From positions 1 through 64,000 of the forward strand of contig JAZKFV010000022.1 in NCBI GenBank assembly GCA_040386195.1: a stretch of 64,000 bases of DNA, read 5' to 3'. Under the pieces are notes generated by a model. It searched no databases, had not been told where the DNA came from, and worked only from the letters and a program-made list of their open reading frames with translations. Of the stretch, positions 8,466 through 17,067 are shown one piece after another (the stretch's first letter is position 1; each line of letters begins with the position of its first letter). The translations under genes were made by a program, and so were the position numbers. The stretch is from JAJTCH01 sp040386195. GTDB lineage: Bacteria; Pseudomonadota; Alphaproteobacteria; Rickettsiales; UBA1997.

Positions 8466-11400
8466 TTAATATCTCCCAATTGATGATTGCCTAGTTCCGA
8501 GTGTTTGTATTAATCCATCAACGCTCATGCCAAAAGTCAGACAAAAATTTTCATCGAGTGGAATGCCAATCGGAATCATTAGTTCTTGACTAGTGGAGCC
8601 AACCACTGGCGCACCGCAGACAAATTTTTGAGTGCGGTTTCGTGATATTTCCTGAACATAATCGCGACCTTGCAATGAAGGAATATCATATTCGCGGCGT
8701 TTTTCACTATTAATTAAACCATATTTGCCATCGACAACAATATTTCCTTCGCGATCAATAATTGAAAAAACAGTAAATAATTTTGAATATTTTGGTTCAG
8801 CTAAATCGATTCTAATTCTTTGCTGCTGTTCTTCTATAGCCTTTTCAAAAACATCTATTCCTCTGCTTTTAACAATCGATTTAGTGGCGCCACCAACGGA
8901 TTGAACAATTGTTTTGGCGGCTGGTGAAAGTAAATTAGGAGCCAATTTTGGTTCCATTAAATAGAGATTAAGCATTGAACCAAGTGCTTGTTGAAAATAA
9001 GACGCGGTAGCTTGAGTGCAAATACTTAGACTTCGTGGTTGTAATTGTGAAAAATCACCACGATGAAGCGTCTCTTCGCTGGCGTAACGTCGGACATAAG
9101 AATTCATCGCCGACACCATTTGTCTGCCGCTCACAGTTTCAGTTTCTAGTGAATGGGTGATTTCTTTTTTGATTAAAATATTAGCCCTAATATTTTCAAT
9201 AATTTCTTCGACAACTTTGCGCGCTTGGCTTTCGCTATAAAAAAGTTTTATGCTACCAAAACCAAAGTGACCAATTTGACCCGATTTAAAACCATCTGGG
9301 CGTTTGTGAAAATTACTCTCAACATCACGAATATTTACTTCGCCATTAGATTTAACTATGCCACCGGCAATGCTAACCATACGAGATCCAGCCAATATGG
9401 GATATGATTCAACTGCGCCTGCTAAAATTCTGCTACCAAAAAATAATTGTTCTTTTTTATTTAAACCATCCACCAACCAGCGTTTATAAAGTGGCGGTAT
9501 AGAAAGTTGACATTCAATATCACGCCATGATTCTGGATCGCTGAGATTAGCTACGGTTATTTCGCCACGTGCAATCCATTCTTGCCATATTTCTTTGAGT
9601 TGCGGATCAACTGGTTCACCCTTCTTAAATTCTTCAATGACATAATCCAGCGCGTTGGTCACTGGTGCAAAAGTTATTTTGCCGCGACCATTACCTTCAT
9701 TAGAAAACATTGAAAATGGCCCCATGCTGGTGAACATTGAAGCGATATTTTCTTTCCCCTCAGGCAGGGCAATGCTAACAATAAGCTTCATGCGATTGGT
9801 GCGTTCTTCCACGGCAGATTCTGGAAATAATGTGCTATCGAGCATTTCAATGCTAGACCAAGTAGAGTTGATAACATATGACGCGGTAAGTTTTTCGCCG
9901 CTCTGCATTGTGACAGCAAAATTCTGATTTCTGGTGGTTTGATCATAATCAATTTTAGTAACTTCTTGTCCGGTTCTAACTTCAATCAAACCTTTTTGCT
10001 GATATGATTTTACTTGATCCAATAAATATTGGCTGAAATTTGGCCAGTTGAGTAATTTTTCTTGAGTGCGAATTACAGCCGCCATTTTACTGACATCAAC
10101 GACATCTTGATAATCCTCTAAATCAAGCACGCGGAAAAAATCATCAACTTCACCAAAAATTTTATTACTCGGATCAAGCTCAACTAATCTTTTATATTCA
10201 GCCCTGATGCCTTCATAAATTTTTAGCAATTCATCGGCCGGCACTTGTGAATCTTTGGCGATGAAATATAAACCACAATCAAGTTCAGGATCATCTTTGC
10301 TAACACTAATTACAAACTCCGCTTTTCTTTTTTCGTTGTTGCAATATTTTTTCAGAAAAGTAATTGAGCTTTGTAAATAAAGTTTGGCGGTTTCTAAATC
10401 ACGATAATGATAACCATGACCAACTCTTGCTGGGGTGCAGCCGCTGGTTTGGGATAATAAATTTTCTCCTTGTTCAATTAGGGTAGATTTGATTCCCAAT
10501 TCTGCTAATTTCAGCGCGGTCATAATGCCGGCAATGCCGCCGCCGCTAATTAAAACTGGCTTATGATTGGCAGAAGCTTGTAATTCAGTTGCTAATTGAC
10601 CTTGTAATAAAGGTGCGCGAAATTTATGAGGATCAGATTTAAAAGCGATCAGGCGTTTTTTAATCGGAATAATTTGTAAAGCATTTGCGGTTGGCACCAG
10701 AGATATTTTCGCTCCAGCACTTGGTGCAGAACCTTTATGTTTATTTAACTGATCACCTTCCGAAATACTATCTCCAAGTAAATGACCACCGGCTGGATCA
10801 TTTTGTTGAGCAGAAAATAAAGTAATACTCGGATGTTCAACTGGGTCTTCAGCCCAAAGCCCGTTACTGCGTAAGGCTAAATGTTCTTTCTCAAAACGAG
10901 CATCAAACTGAGCTACAAATGGCATATCTTCATCTTGACCCACAGCCTTTTGCAAAATTTTCAGTAACTCCAAACGACCAACAATTGGTTGCTCTGGAAG
11001 TGCTACTATCAAGGCTTCGTTGTGATTAGCGATTTCGCAAGTCCAACATTTATCATCTAACTTGAGAGGAAAAACTCCTTGACCTTTAGTGACGCGAAAA
11101 GCTTTTACTCCACCTTCGCAAGGGATGATAAATACTTCACCACCACCAACAAAATTGCTTTTTTCTTCCACACCATTTTTTGCTGCTGAACCAATACCAA
11201 TATTTCCATAGGAAATTATATCTCGTAATGAAACAATCGGAGCTCTGGTTCCTAAATCTTTATCCGCCGCTGTTCCCCATTGATGAATTATTGAAGGTTC
11301 AACAGGATCGATGGGATTTTCTTGGATAAGAATCGGCAGTTTTGCTAGCGTGTCTTTACGAATAATATGTAAGTGTAAATAACCAGGAGTGCCATCAATA

Positions 11401-11477
11401 GTTGATATAGCATCTTCGCCTGTGGCCTTGCCACCATAGATTGCAATGACAGTATATTCGGCTGTAAGATTTGGCAT
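8466..11477 (-). CDS. FAD-dependent oxidoreductase with novel N-terminal domain and Cache-like C-terminus
   Basis: A 1003-aa protein, far longer than usual DAO-family enzymes (~400 aa). Residues 1-300 match no family I know. Residues about 306-760 are a DAO/GMC-like FAD domain starting with VLISGGGIAG (308-317) and followed by LKLAELGIKSTLIEQG, the Rossmann beta-alpha-beta with terminal Glu; a return strand (FFGSRILAG...SIAGG) closes the FAD site. Residues about 900-1003 align by eye with the sensor segment of the neighbouring kinase (VFSIIDREG / GRDY / GAPVVGSTS / MIPIGI). No signal peptide, so probably cytosolic. It is convergent with the kinase, 10 bases apart. A role in redox or metabolite sensing is inference; the substrate is unknown. 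Confidence 0.75.
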   Translation of the reverse strand: MPNLTAEYTVIAIYGGKATGEDAISTIDGTPGYLHLHIIRKDTLAKLPILIQENPIDPVEPSIIHQWGTAADKDLGTRAPIVSLRDIISYGNIGIGSAAKNGVEEKSNFVGGGEVFIIPCEGGVKAFRVTKGQGVFPLKLDDKCWTCEIANHNEALIVALPEQPIVGRLELLKILQKAVGQDEDMPFVAQFDARFEKEHLALRSNGLWAEDPVEHPSITLFSAQQNDPAGGHLLGDSISEGDQLNKHKGSAPSAGAKISLVPTANALQIIPIKKRLIAFKSDPHKFRAPLLQGQLATELQASANHKPVLISGGGIAGIMTALKLAELGIKSTLIEQGENLLSQTSGCTPARVGHGYHYRDLETAKLYLQSSITFLKKYCNNEKRKAEFVISVSKDDPELDCGLYFIAKDSQVPADELLKIYEGIRAEYKRLVELDPSNKIFGEVDDFFRVLDLEDYQDVVDVSKMAAVIRTQEKLLNWPNFSQYLLDQVKSYQQKGLIEVRTGQEVTKIDYDQTTRNQNFAVTMQSGEKLTASYVINSTWSSIEMLDSTLFPESAVEERTNRMKLIVSIALPEGKENIASMFTSMGPFSMFSNEGNGRGKITFAPVTNALDYVIEEFKKGEPVDPQLKEIWQEWIARGEITVANLSDPESWRDIECQLSIPPLYKRWLVDGLNKKEQLFFGSRILAGAVESYPILAGSRMVSIAGGIVKSNGEVNIRDVESNFHKRPDGFKSGQIGHFGFGSIKLFYSESQARKVVEEIIENIRANILIKKEITHSLETETVSGRQMVSAMNSYVRRYASEETLHRGDFSQLQPRSLSICTQATASYFQQALGSMLNLYLMEPKLAPNLLSPAAKTIVQSVGGATKSIVKSRGIDVFEKAIEEQQQRIRIDLAEPKYSKLFTVFSIIDREGNIVVDGKYGLINSEKRREYDIPSLQGRDYVQEISRNRTQKFVCGAPVVGSTSQELMIPIGIPLDENFCLTFGMSVDGLIQTLGTRQSSIGRY

Positions 11478-11608
11478 AAATACTTCTGATTTTATTAAAT
11501 ATAAACCATATTAAACTCTTGCGAGTCGATTTTATCCTATTTGTGCAATTATTAATTTCTACTCAATAAATCTTAAGCTTAGCTAGATACGTAACTCGGA
11601 CAAAATAA

Positions 11609-11635
11609 TTGACAATTAAAAGCCGCAAATATAAC
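11609..11635 (+). promoter_or_regulatory. Putative sigma70-type promoter of tRNA-Ile
   Basis: TTGACA at 11609-11614 and TATAAC at 11630-11635, 23 bases before the tRNA. The 15-base spacer is shorter than ideal, but the perfect -35 box and the distance to the tRNA 5' end support a promoter. Confidence 0.5.
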
Positions 11636-11657
11636 CTACGCCGCTTCCTCTTTGTGG

Positions 11658-11734
11658 GGGTCTGTAGCTCAGCTGGTTAGAGTGCGCGCCTGATAAGTGC
11701 GAGGTCGGTGGTTCGAGTCCACCCAGACCCACCA
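11658..11734 (+). tRNA. tRNA-Ile (GAT)
   Basis: A 77-base cloverleaf. The acceptor arm GGGTCTG pairs with CAGACCC, the D-stem is GCTC/GAGT, the anticodon stem CGCGC/GTGCG closes the loop CTGATAA with anticodon GAT, the T-arm is GGTGG-TTCGAGT-CCACC, and CCA is encoded. It is not next to rRNA genes here. Confidence 0.96.
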
Positions 11735-11789
11735 TTACATTTCCATTTGAACATCCGTTCAAATTCTCAATTCCATAAAACTAAACTAT

Positions 11790-12782
11790 ATGAACAAGAA
11801 ATATAATATTGTTGGTATAGGCAACGCTATCGTCGACAATATTTGTTTGGTCGAGGAAAAATTTCTGGCTGAACATAATTTAACCAAAGGCGGAATGTTT
11901 CTCATTGACGAAACCAACGCTGCCAAGCTTTCCCATTTAAAACATCAAAAAATCAGCTCGGGCGGATCAGTGGCTAATTCAATTGCTACTTTGGCAATGC
12001 TTGAATCTAAAACTGCTTTGATTGGCAAAGTTGGTAAGGATAAATTTGGCGATATTTTTTTTGATGATCTGAAAAAAATTGGCTGTGAATTTTTCTGCAA
12101 ACATAAAGAAAAATCCGGCAGCACCGCCCAATCATTCGTTCTAATCACTCCAGATGGCGAGCGCACAATGTGCACTTATTTGGGACTTGCTTCTAAAATT
12201 GCTGATGAAATTGATGAAAATATTATTAAAGATGCCGAAGTTTTATATTTGGAAGGCTATTTGTGGGACGAGCCGGAAACCATCGCCGCCTTGCGCCAGG
12301 CCATTGAAATTGCTGTAGATAATGAAGTAAAAATTGCTTTTTCTTTATCCGACGCTTTTTGTGTTGAACGTCACCAAAGCGAATTTTTAGAAATTGCTCA
12401 GCATTTAGATATTTTATTTGCTAATGAAACTGAAATGAGCGTTTTGGTGGGCAGTGATTTTGCTGCTAATAATTATCAAAAAGTTAAAGAAGTAATCACT
12501 CACCGCCACCCTAAATTAGTGGTGGCAATGACAATGGGTGAAAAGGGAGCGATGATTTTTAGAAACGATAAATCACATCACATTGCCACTCAAAAAGTTG
12601 AAAAAGTGATTGACACCACCGGCGCCGGCGATGCTTTTGCCGCTGGATTTTTATATGGAATTGACAATGGGCTCAGCCTGCAAGAAGCCGCAGCTTTGGG
12701 CAATTTATTAGCTGGCGGCGTGATTGTGCAAATTGGGGCGAGGTTGGAGAAGGAGAAATTATTGGAGTTGGTTGCAAGTTAA
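11790..12782 (+). CDS. Adenosine kinase (PfkB family)
   Basis: A ribokinase-fold sugar/nucleoside kinase of 330 aa, predicted to phosphorylate adenosine to AMP with ATP. The N-terminal motif GIGNAIVDNI and the SGGSVANS substrate loop (about 58-64) are typical of the adenosine-kinase branch. The C-terminal PfkB signature DTTGAGDAFAAGFLYG (about 272-287) carries the catalytic Asp and anion hole. Length and order match the alphaproteobacterial enzyme. For a host-dependent cell it would salvage host adenosine. Another PfkB substrate cannot be excluded. The gene stands alone between tRNA-Ile and murF. Confidence 0.85.
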   Translation: MNKKYNIVGIGNAIVDNICLVEEKFLAEHNLTKGGMFLIDETNAAKLSHLKHQKISSGGSVANSIATLAMLESKTALIGKVGKDKFGDIFFDDLKKIGCEFFCKHKEKSGSTAQSFVLITPDGERTMCTYLGLASKIADEIDENIIKDAEVLYLEGYLWDEPETIAALRQAIEIAVDNEVKIAFSLSDAFCVERHQSEFLEIAQHLDILFANETEMSVLVGSDFAANNYQKVKEVITHRHPKLVVAMTMGEKGAMIFRNDKSHHIATQKVEKVIDTTGAGDAFAAGFLYGIDNGLSLQEAAALGNLLAGGVIVQIGARLEKEKLLELVAS

Positions 12783-12830
12783 AAACTGTTAACTAATTAT
12801 TTAAATCTGAAAAATAAAAACAAAAATATT

Positions 12831-14258
12831 ATGACTCTTTGGCAAATCTCAGAAATAAAAACTGCACTTAAAGATCAAATTATCAACATTGGTAAATTGG
12901 ATTTTACAATTAATCAGGTTGCAATTGATAGTCGCGCTAAGGCTGATAATGGCTTGTTTGTGGCTTTTAAAGGTGAAAATAATGATGGGCATAATTTTTT
13001 AAAACAGGCTTTTGAAAATGGTTGTGTGGCGGCAATTGTTGATCATTTGCCGGAAGGATTTGCAGGTGATGAAAAATTAATTTTGGTTAAAGATTCTTTG
13101 CTGGCTTTAGAAAAATTAGCAATTTTTTCACGCAGCAGAAGCAAGGCAAAAATCATTGCTGTAACTGGCTCGGTGGGCAAAACTAGCGTTAAAGAAATGC
13201 TCAAAACTGTTTTCACTTCGCAAGGCAAAACTTTTGCAACTACTGGCAATTTGAATAATAATTTTGGCTTGCCGCTGTCGCTTTGTAATATGGGCAGCGA
13301 TGTTGAGTTTGGAATTTTTGAAATGGGAATGAACCATTTGGGAGAAATTGCGGCGCTGACTAAAATTGCCAAACCGCATATTGCCATTATCACCACTGTT
13401 GCGGCGGCGCATATTGGTAATTTTAAAAATGAAGAAGAGATTGCTTTGGCAAAATCAGAAATTTTCTCCGGGCTGGTGGAAGGCGGATTTGCGGTGATTA
13501 ACGCTGATAATATGCATTACGAATTTATCAAAAATCAGGCAATTAATCAGCAGGTGGCAATTAATAATATCATTAATTTTGGTAGCAAAGAAACTAGCAA
13601 TATCAGGCTTTTGGCGGTTGAAAAAGCTGAAGATTTTTACTCAATGGTCACTATTTTTAGCGCCAAATCTAAACAGCAAATCAGCTATTTAATCAACACT
13701 ATCAATCAATCAACCATCTTTAATTCTCTGATTGCAGTTGCTTGTTTGGAACTCATTGCCAAAGATTTTGCGGCGGGTTTGAATAGCTTACAAAAGCTGC
13801 AAACACCTAAAGGCAGAGGCAATTTAATTAAGGTTGAAAAAAATGGCATCAAATTCACCATCATCGACGACACCTACAACGCCAACGCTGCATCAATGCA
13901 AGCTGGTTTAAAATTTTTAGCAGATTTAAAAAATTATCAAAGTGGACAAGGAATAATCACTAGAGCAATTGCCTTTGTTGGCGATATGTTGGAATTAGGA
14001 GAATTCTCGGTAAAAGAACATAAAGCAATTGCCAATTATATATCGGCCTATAACATTGATAGAGCGCTTTTGGTTGGCGATTCGATGAGCGATTTAATCA
14101 GCGAAATTAAACCAGAAAAACTAATCGCACATTTTCAAAATTCTTCCTTAGCCGCTCAAAATCTGAATTTTCAACCTCAAAACGGCGATATAATTTTTAT
14201 CAAAGGATCGCGAGGAACAAAGATGGAAAAGCTGGTTGAGGTAATGATTAATGGTTAA
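12831..14258 (+). CDS. murF: UDP-N-acetylmuramoyl-tripeptide--D-alanyl-D-alanine ligase
   Basis: Last cytoplasmic amino-acid-adding step of peptidoglycan synthesis: it joins D-Ala-D-Ala to UDP-MurNAc-tripeptide with ATP. The 475 aa comprise an N-terminal UDP-binding domain (VAIDSRAKADNGLFVAFKGE), a central ATPase (VTGSVGKTSVKEM; FGIFEMGMNHLGEI) and a C-terminal ligand domain (IDDTYNANAASMQAGL; FVGDMLELGE). mraY follows, the usual order in cell-wall clusters. The last residues (VMING) and the stop codon lie inside an AATGATTAATGGTTAAT repeat. Presence of murF and mraY shows the organism probably makes peptidoglycan. Confidence 0.96.
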   Translation: MTLWQISEIKTALKDQIINIGKLDFTINQVAIDSRAKADNGLFVAFKGENNDGHNFLKQAFENGCVAAIVDHLPEGFAGDEKLILVKDSLLALEKLAIFSRSRSKAKIIAVTGSVGKTSVKEMLKTVFTSQGKTFATTGNLNNNFGLPLSLCNMGSDVEFGIFEMGMNHLGEIAALTKIAKPHIAIITTVAAAHIGNFKNEEEIALAKSEIFSGLVEGGFAVINADNMHYEFIKNQAINQQVAINNIINFGSKETSNIRLLAVEKAEDFYSMVTIFSAKSKQQISYLINTINQSTIFNSLIAVACLELIAKDFAAGLNSLQKLQTPKGRGNLIKVEKNGIKFTIIDDTYNANAASMQAGLKFLADLKNYQSGQGIITRAIAFVGDMLELGEFSVKEHKAIANYISAYNIDRALLVGDSMSDLISEIKPEKLIAHFQNSSLAAQNLNFQPQNGDIIFIKGSRGTKMEKLVEVMING

Positions 14259-14329
14259 TGATTAATTATTAATTAGATTTTGATTATTTTTTTAAGACCA
14301 TTTTAATTAATCATTAACCATTAATCATT
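14243..14329. repeat. AATGATTAATGG-family inverted repeat between murF and mraY
   Basis: A perfect 26-bp inverted repeat: 14243-14268 (starting AATGATTAATGGTTAAT) pairs exactly with 14304-14329 (ending ATTAACCATTAATCATT). The left arm overlaps the murF stop codon; the right arm ends 10 bases before the mraY start. The transcript could fold into a long hairpin that may affect murF mRNA stability or mraY expression. Related sequences occur at 28440, 42192 and 62088. Confidence 0.85.
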
Positions 14330-14338
14330 GATCATTAA

Positions 14339-15421
14339 ATGTTATATAGCTACTTAACCAGCCTTTCTCTGGCTTTTTCTGATTCCTATTTTCTGCAGGT
14401 GATTTTTCGCCTGTCATTCATTTTCATCACCGCATTTTTAATCGCCTATTTTGGCATTAAATCTTTCATCTGCTTCGTCCATAAAAAAAATAATCTTTAT
14501 CAACCAATCAGATCTGACGGGATCAAAACCCACATTGCTGAAAAACAAAAAACGCCAACAATGGGCGGTTTATTTATTATCGCCGGCACTTTGATTGCCT
14601 CAGTTTTATTTGCTAATATCAAAAATAATTATGTTTTAATTGCGCTGTTTGTGATGATTTCTTTTAGTGCAATTGGCTTTGTTGACGATTATTTGAAAGT
14701 AGCCAAACATAATACCAAAGGCTTTCGCGGCAGCATCAAATTGGTGATTCAATTTACTATTGTCAGCTTGGTAATGTTCTTTTTACAAATGACCAACAAT
14801 GTTTATTTTAACGGCGCAGTTGAAATTCCTTTCACTAAATTAGCAATTGATTTAGGAATTTTTTATGTTTTCTTCGCCACCTTTGTCATCGTTGGCGCCG
14901 CCAATGCCGTCAACTTAACCGATGGTTTAGACGGTTTAGTTTCTGTGCCGGCAATCATAACTTTATCTTGCTTCGCCTTCATAATTTACGCCACTTCTAA
15001 CCCCACAATTTCTAATCATTTAGGAATTCTAAATATCGAAAACACCGCCGGGCTCATAATGTTCTGCGCCGCAATGATTGGCGCAATTTTGGCCTTTTTG
15101 AAATTCAACTTAAAACCCGCCAAAATTTTTATGGGCGATGTCGGCAGCCTAGGAATCGGCGCCTCGCTGGGCGTTTTGGCAATCATCTTAAAAAAAGAAT
15201 TATTATTCGGCATCATCGGATTATTATTCGTCATCGAAGCCGTTTCAGTAATCCTGCAAGTCGGCTCCTACAAACTCCGCCAAAAACGAATTTTCCTAAT
15301 GGCGCCAATCCACCACCATTTCGAAAAACTAGGCTGGAGCGAAATAAAAGTAGTTCGCACCTTCTGGCTCACCTCAGCAATATGCGCCGGGGTTGGAATG
15401 TTGAGTTTTTTTGTTAAATAA
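14339..15421 (+). CDS. mraY: Phospho-N-acetylmuramoyl-pentapeptide transferase
   Basis: Integral membrane enzyme that transfers phospho-MurNAc-pentapeptide to undecaprenyl phosphate, forming lipid I. The 360 aa have about ten hydrophobic segments. Diagnostic motifs: IAEKQKTPTMGG near the N-terminus, the Asp pair in FVDDYLKV, NLTDGLDGL, FMGDVGSLGIGA and the cytoplasmic PIHHHFEKLGW. Follows murF across the repeat hairpin. The next gene, cimA, begins 12 bases later; murD or ftsW, often next in this cluster, are absent. Confidence 0.97.
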   Translation: MLYSYLTSLSLAFSDSYFLQVIFRLSFIFITAFLIAYFGIKSFICFVHKKNNLYQPIRSDGIKTHIAEKQKTPTMGGLFIIAGTLIASVLFANIKNNYVLIALFVMISFSAIGFVDDYLKVAKHNTKGFRGSIKLVIQFTIVSLVMFFLQMTNNVYFNGAVEIPFTKLAIDLGIFYVFFATFVIVGAANAVNLTDGLDGLVSVPAIITLSCFAFIIYATSNPTISNHLGILNIENTAGLIMFCAAMIGAILAFLKFNLKPAKIFMGDVGSLGIGASLGVLAIILKKELLFGIIGLLFVIEAVSVILQVGSYKLRQKRIFLMAPIHHHFEKLGWSEIKVVRTFWLTSAICAGVGMLSFFVK

Positions 15422-15433
15422 ATTGTACAAATT

Positions 15434-17047
15434 ATGACCAAAAAATTATCAGCCAAAAAAGAAAGAGTCTATCTATACGATTCAACCTTGCGTGATGGCG
15501 CTCAAACTAGCACGGTGAATTTTAATGTGCGGGATAAAAGAGAGATTGCGTTGATGTTGGATGGTTTGGGGATCGATTATGTTGAAGGTGGCTGGCCGGG
15601 GGCTAATCCTACTGATGATGAGTTTTTTGCTAATTTGCCGAAATTGAAAAATTCGCGTTTTAGCGCTTTTGGAATGACGCGTCGCCCAACTTCTTCAGTA
15701 CAAAATGATCCGGCTTTGAATGCTTTGATTAATAGCTCGGCTAAAGCGGTTTGTATTGTGGGTAAGGCTTGGGATTTTCATTTGACTAATGCGCTGAACA
15801 TTTCGGAAACAGAAAATTTAAAGATGATTGGTGAGTCAATTGCTTATATTGCGAAAAATAAGAAAGAGCCAATGTTTGACGCCGAACATTTTTTTGACGG
15901 CTATAAAACTAATCCAAAATTTGCCATGAAAGTGGTGCAAACCGCTTATGACAATGGCGCGCGCTGGGTTGTTTTGTGTGATACTAACGGCGGCACTTTG
16001 CCGAGTGAAATTTCTAAAATCGTTAAAGAAGTTACTAAAAAAATTCCTGGTGAAAACTTAGGGATTCATTGTCACAACGATACTGGCAACGCTGTTGCCA
16101 ACTCAATTGCTGCGGTGGAAGCCGGAGTTCGCCAAGTGCAAGGAACTATCAACGGACTTGGCGAAAGATGCGGCAATGCCAATTTAACCAGCATCATTCC
16201 AATTTTAATGTTGAAGATGAATTTTGATGCTGGAATTGCTGAAACGCAGCTCAAAAATTTAACCAAAACTGCCCATTTTTTAGATGATTTACTTGCTAAA
16301 CCGCGTGATCGTTTTGCACCGTTTGTTGGTGAATTTGCCTTTGCCCACAAAGGCGGCTTGCATGTTTCAGCAATTGCCAAAAATCCTAAATCTTACGAAC
16401 ATATTGAGCCAGAATTAGTGGGCAATAAACGCAAAATTATGGTTTCCGACCAAGCTGGCCGCTCCAATATTATCGCCCGTTTGAAAGAAATTGGCTTGAA
16501 TGAAGAAGGCGACGACATTAAGTATAGCCAGATTTCCGATTTGGTAAATAAAGTTAAAGAGCTGGAAGCCAAAGGCTACGCCTATGACGGCGCTGATGCC
16601 AGCTTTGAACTTTTGGCGAAAAGATTTTTATCAGTAGTGCCAAGTTATTTTGAATTAGTTTCGTTTCGAGTTATTGATGAACGCAAAAATAATTCCAAAA
16701 ATGTGCCCACACTTTTGGCAGAAGCTACCATCAAAATAAAAATTGGCCGCAAAATTGTGATGTCAGTTGCGGAAGGAAACGGCCCAGTTAATGCTTTAGA
16801 CAAAGCCTTACGCAAAGCCTTATCACGCAAATATCCGCTTTTGAAAAATGTTTCTTTAAGTGATTACAAAGTACGAATTTTAACGCCGTCAGATGGAACT
16901 GAAGCAATCACCAGAGTGCAAATTGAATCGGTGGATGATCAAGGTCATAAATGGTCAACCATCGGCGTTTCCGCCAATATTGTCGACGCTTCTTACCGGG
17001 CGCTTTATGATTCGATTACTTTTAAATTGATGAAGGAAAAACTTTAA
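15434..17047 (+). CDS. cimA: Citramalate synthase
   Basis: Condenses acetyl-CoA with pyruvate to (R)-citramalate, the entry to threonine-independent isoleucine synthesis. The 537 aa have a TIM-barrel catalytic domain with YDSTLRDGAQ near residue 14 and metal-binding HCHNDTGNAVANS, followed by GTINGLGERCGNANL. The C-terminal regulatory domain (about 410-530) is of the LeuA/CimA dimer type. The length and the DxE spacing favour CimA over 2-isopropylmalate synthase (LeuA), but the two are close relatives. No other isoleucine or leucine genes are in the window. In a Rickettsiales-like genome this pathway is unusual. It starts 12 bases after mraY. Confidence 0.87.
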   Translation: MTKKLSAKKERVYLYDSTLRDGAQTSTVNFNVRDKREIALMLDGLGIDYVEGGWPGANPTDDEFFANLPKLKNSRFSAFGMTRRPTSSVQNDPALNALINSSAKAVCIVGKAWDFHLTNALNISETENLKMIGESIAYIAKNKKEPMFDAEHFFDGYKTNPKFAMKVVQTAYDNGARWVVLCDTNGGTLPSEISKIVKEVTKKIPGENLGIHCHNDTGNAVANSIAAVEAGVRQVQGTINGLGERCGNANLTSIIPILMLKMNFDAGIAETQLKNLTKTAHFLDDLLAKPRDRFAPFVGEFAFAHKGGLHVSAIAKNPKSYEHIEPELVGNKRKIMVSDQAGRSNIIARLKEIGLNEEGDDIKYSQISDLVNKVKELEAKGYAYDGADASFELLAKRFLSVVPSYFELVSFRVIDERKNNSKNVPTLLAEATIKIKIGRKIVMSVAEGNGPVNALDKALRKALSRKYPLLKNVSLSDYKVRILTPSDGTEAITRVQIESVDDQGHKWSTIGVSANIVDASYRALYDSITFKLMKEKL

Positions 17048-17067
17048 TAAAACAAATATCAAACAAT

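Noticed and set aside
13043..13412. Minus-strand ORFs of 117 and 94 aa inside murF
   Set aside because: They are antisense shadows of a well-conserved gene and have no start or product of their own.
14243..14329. Repeat family as a CRISPR array
   Set aside because: Units are contiguous inverted repeats without unique spacers, and no cas genes are present.
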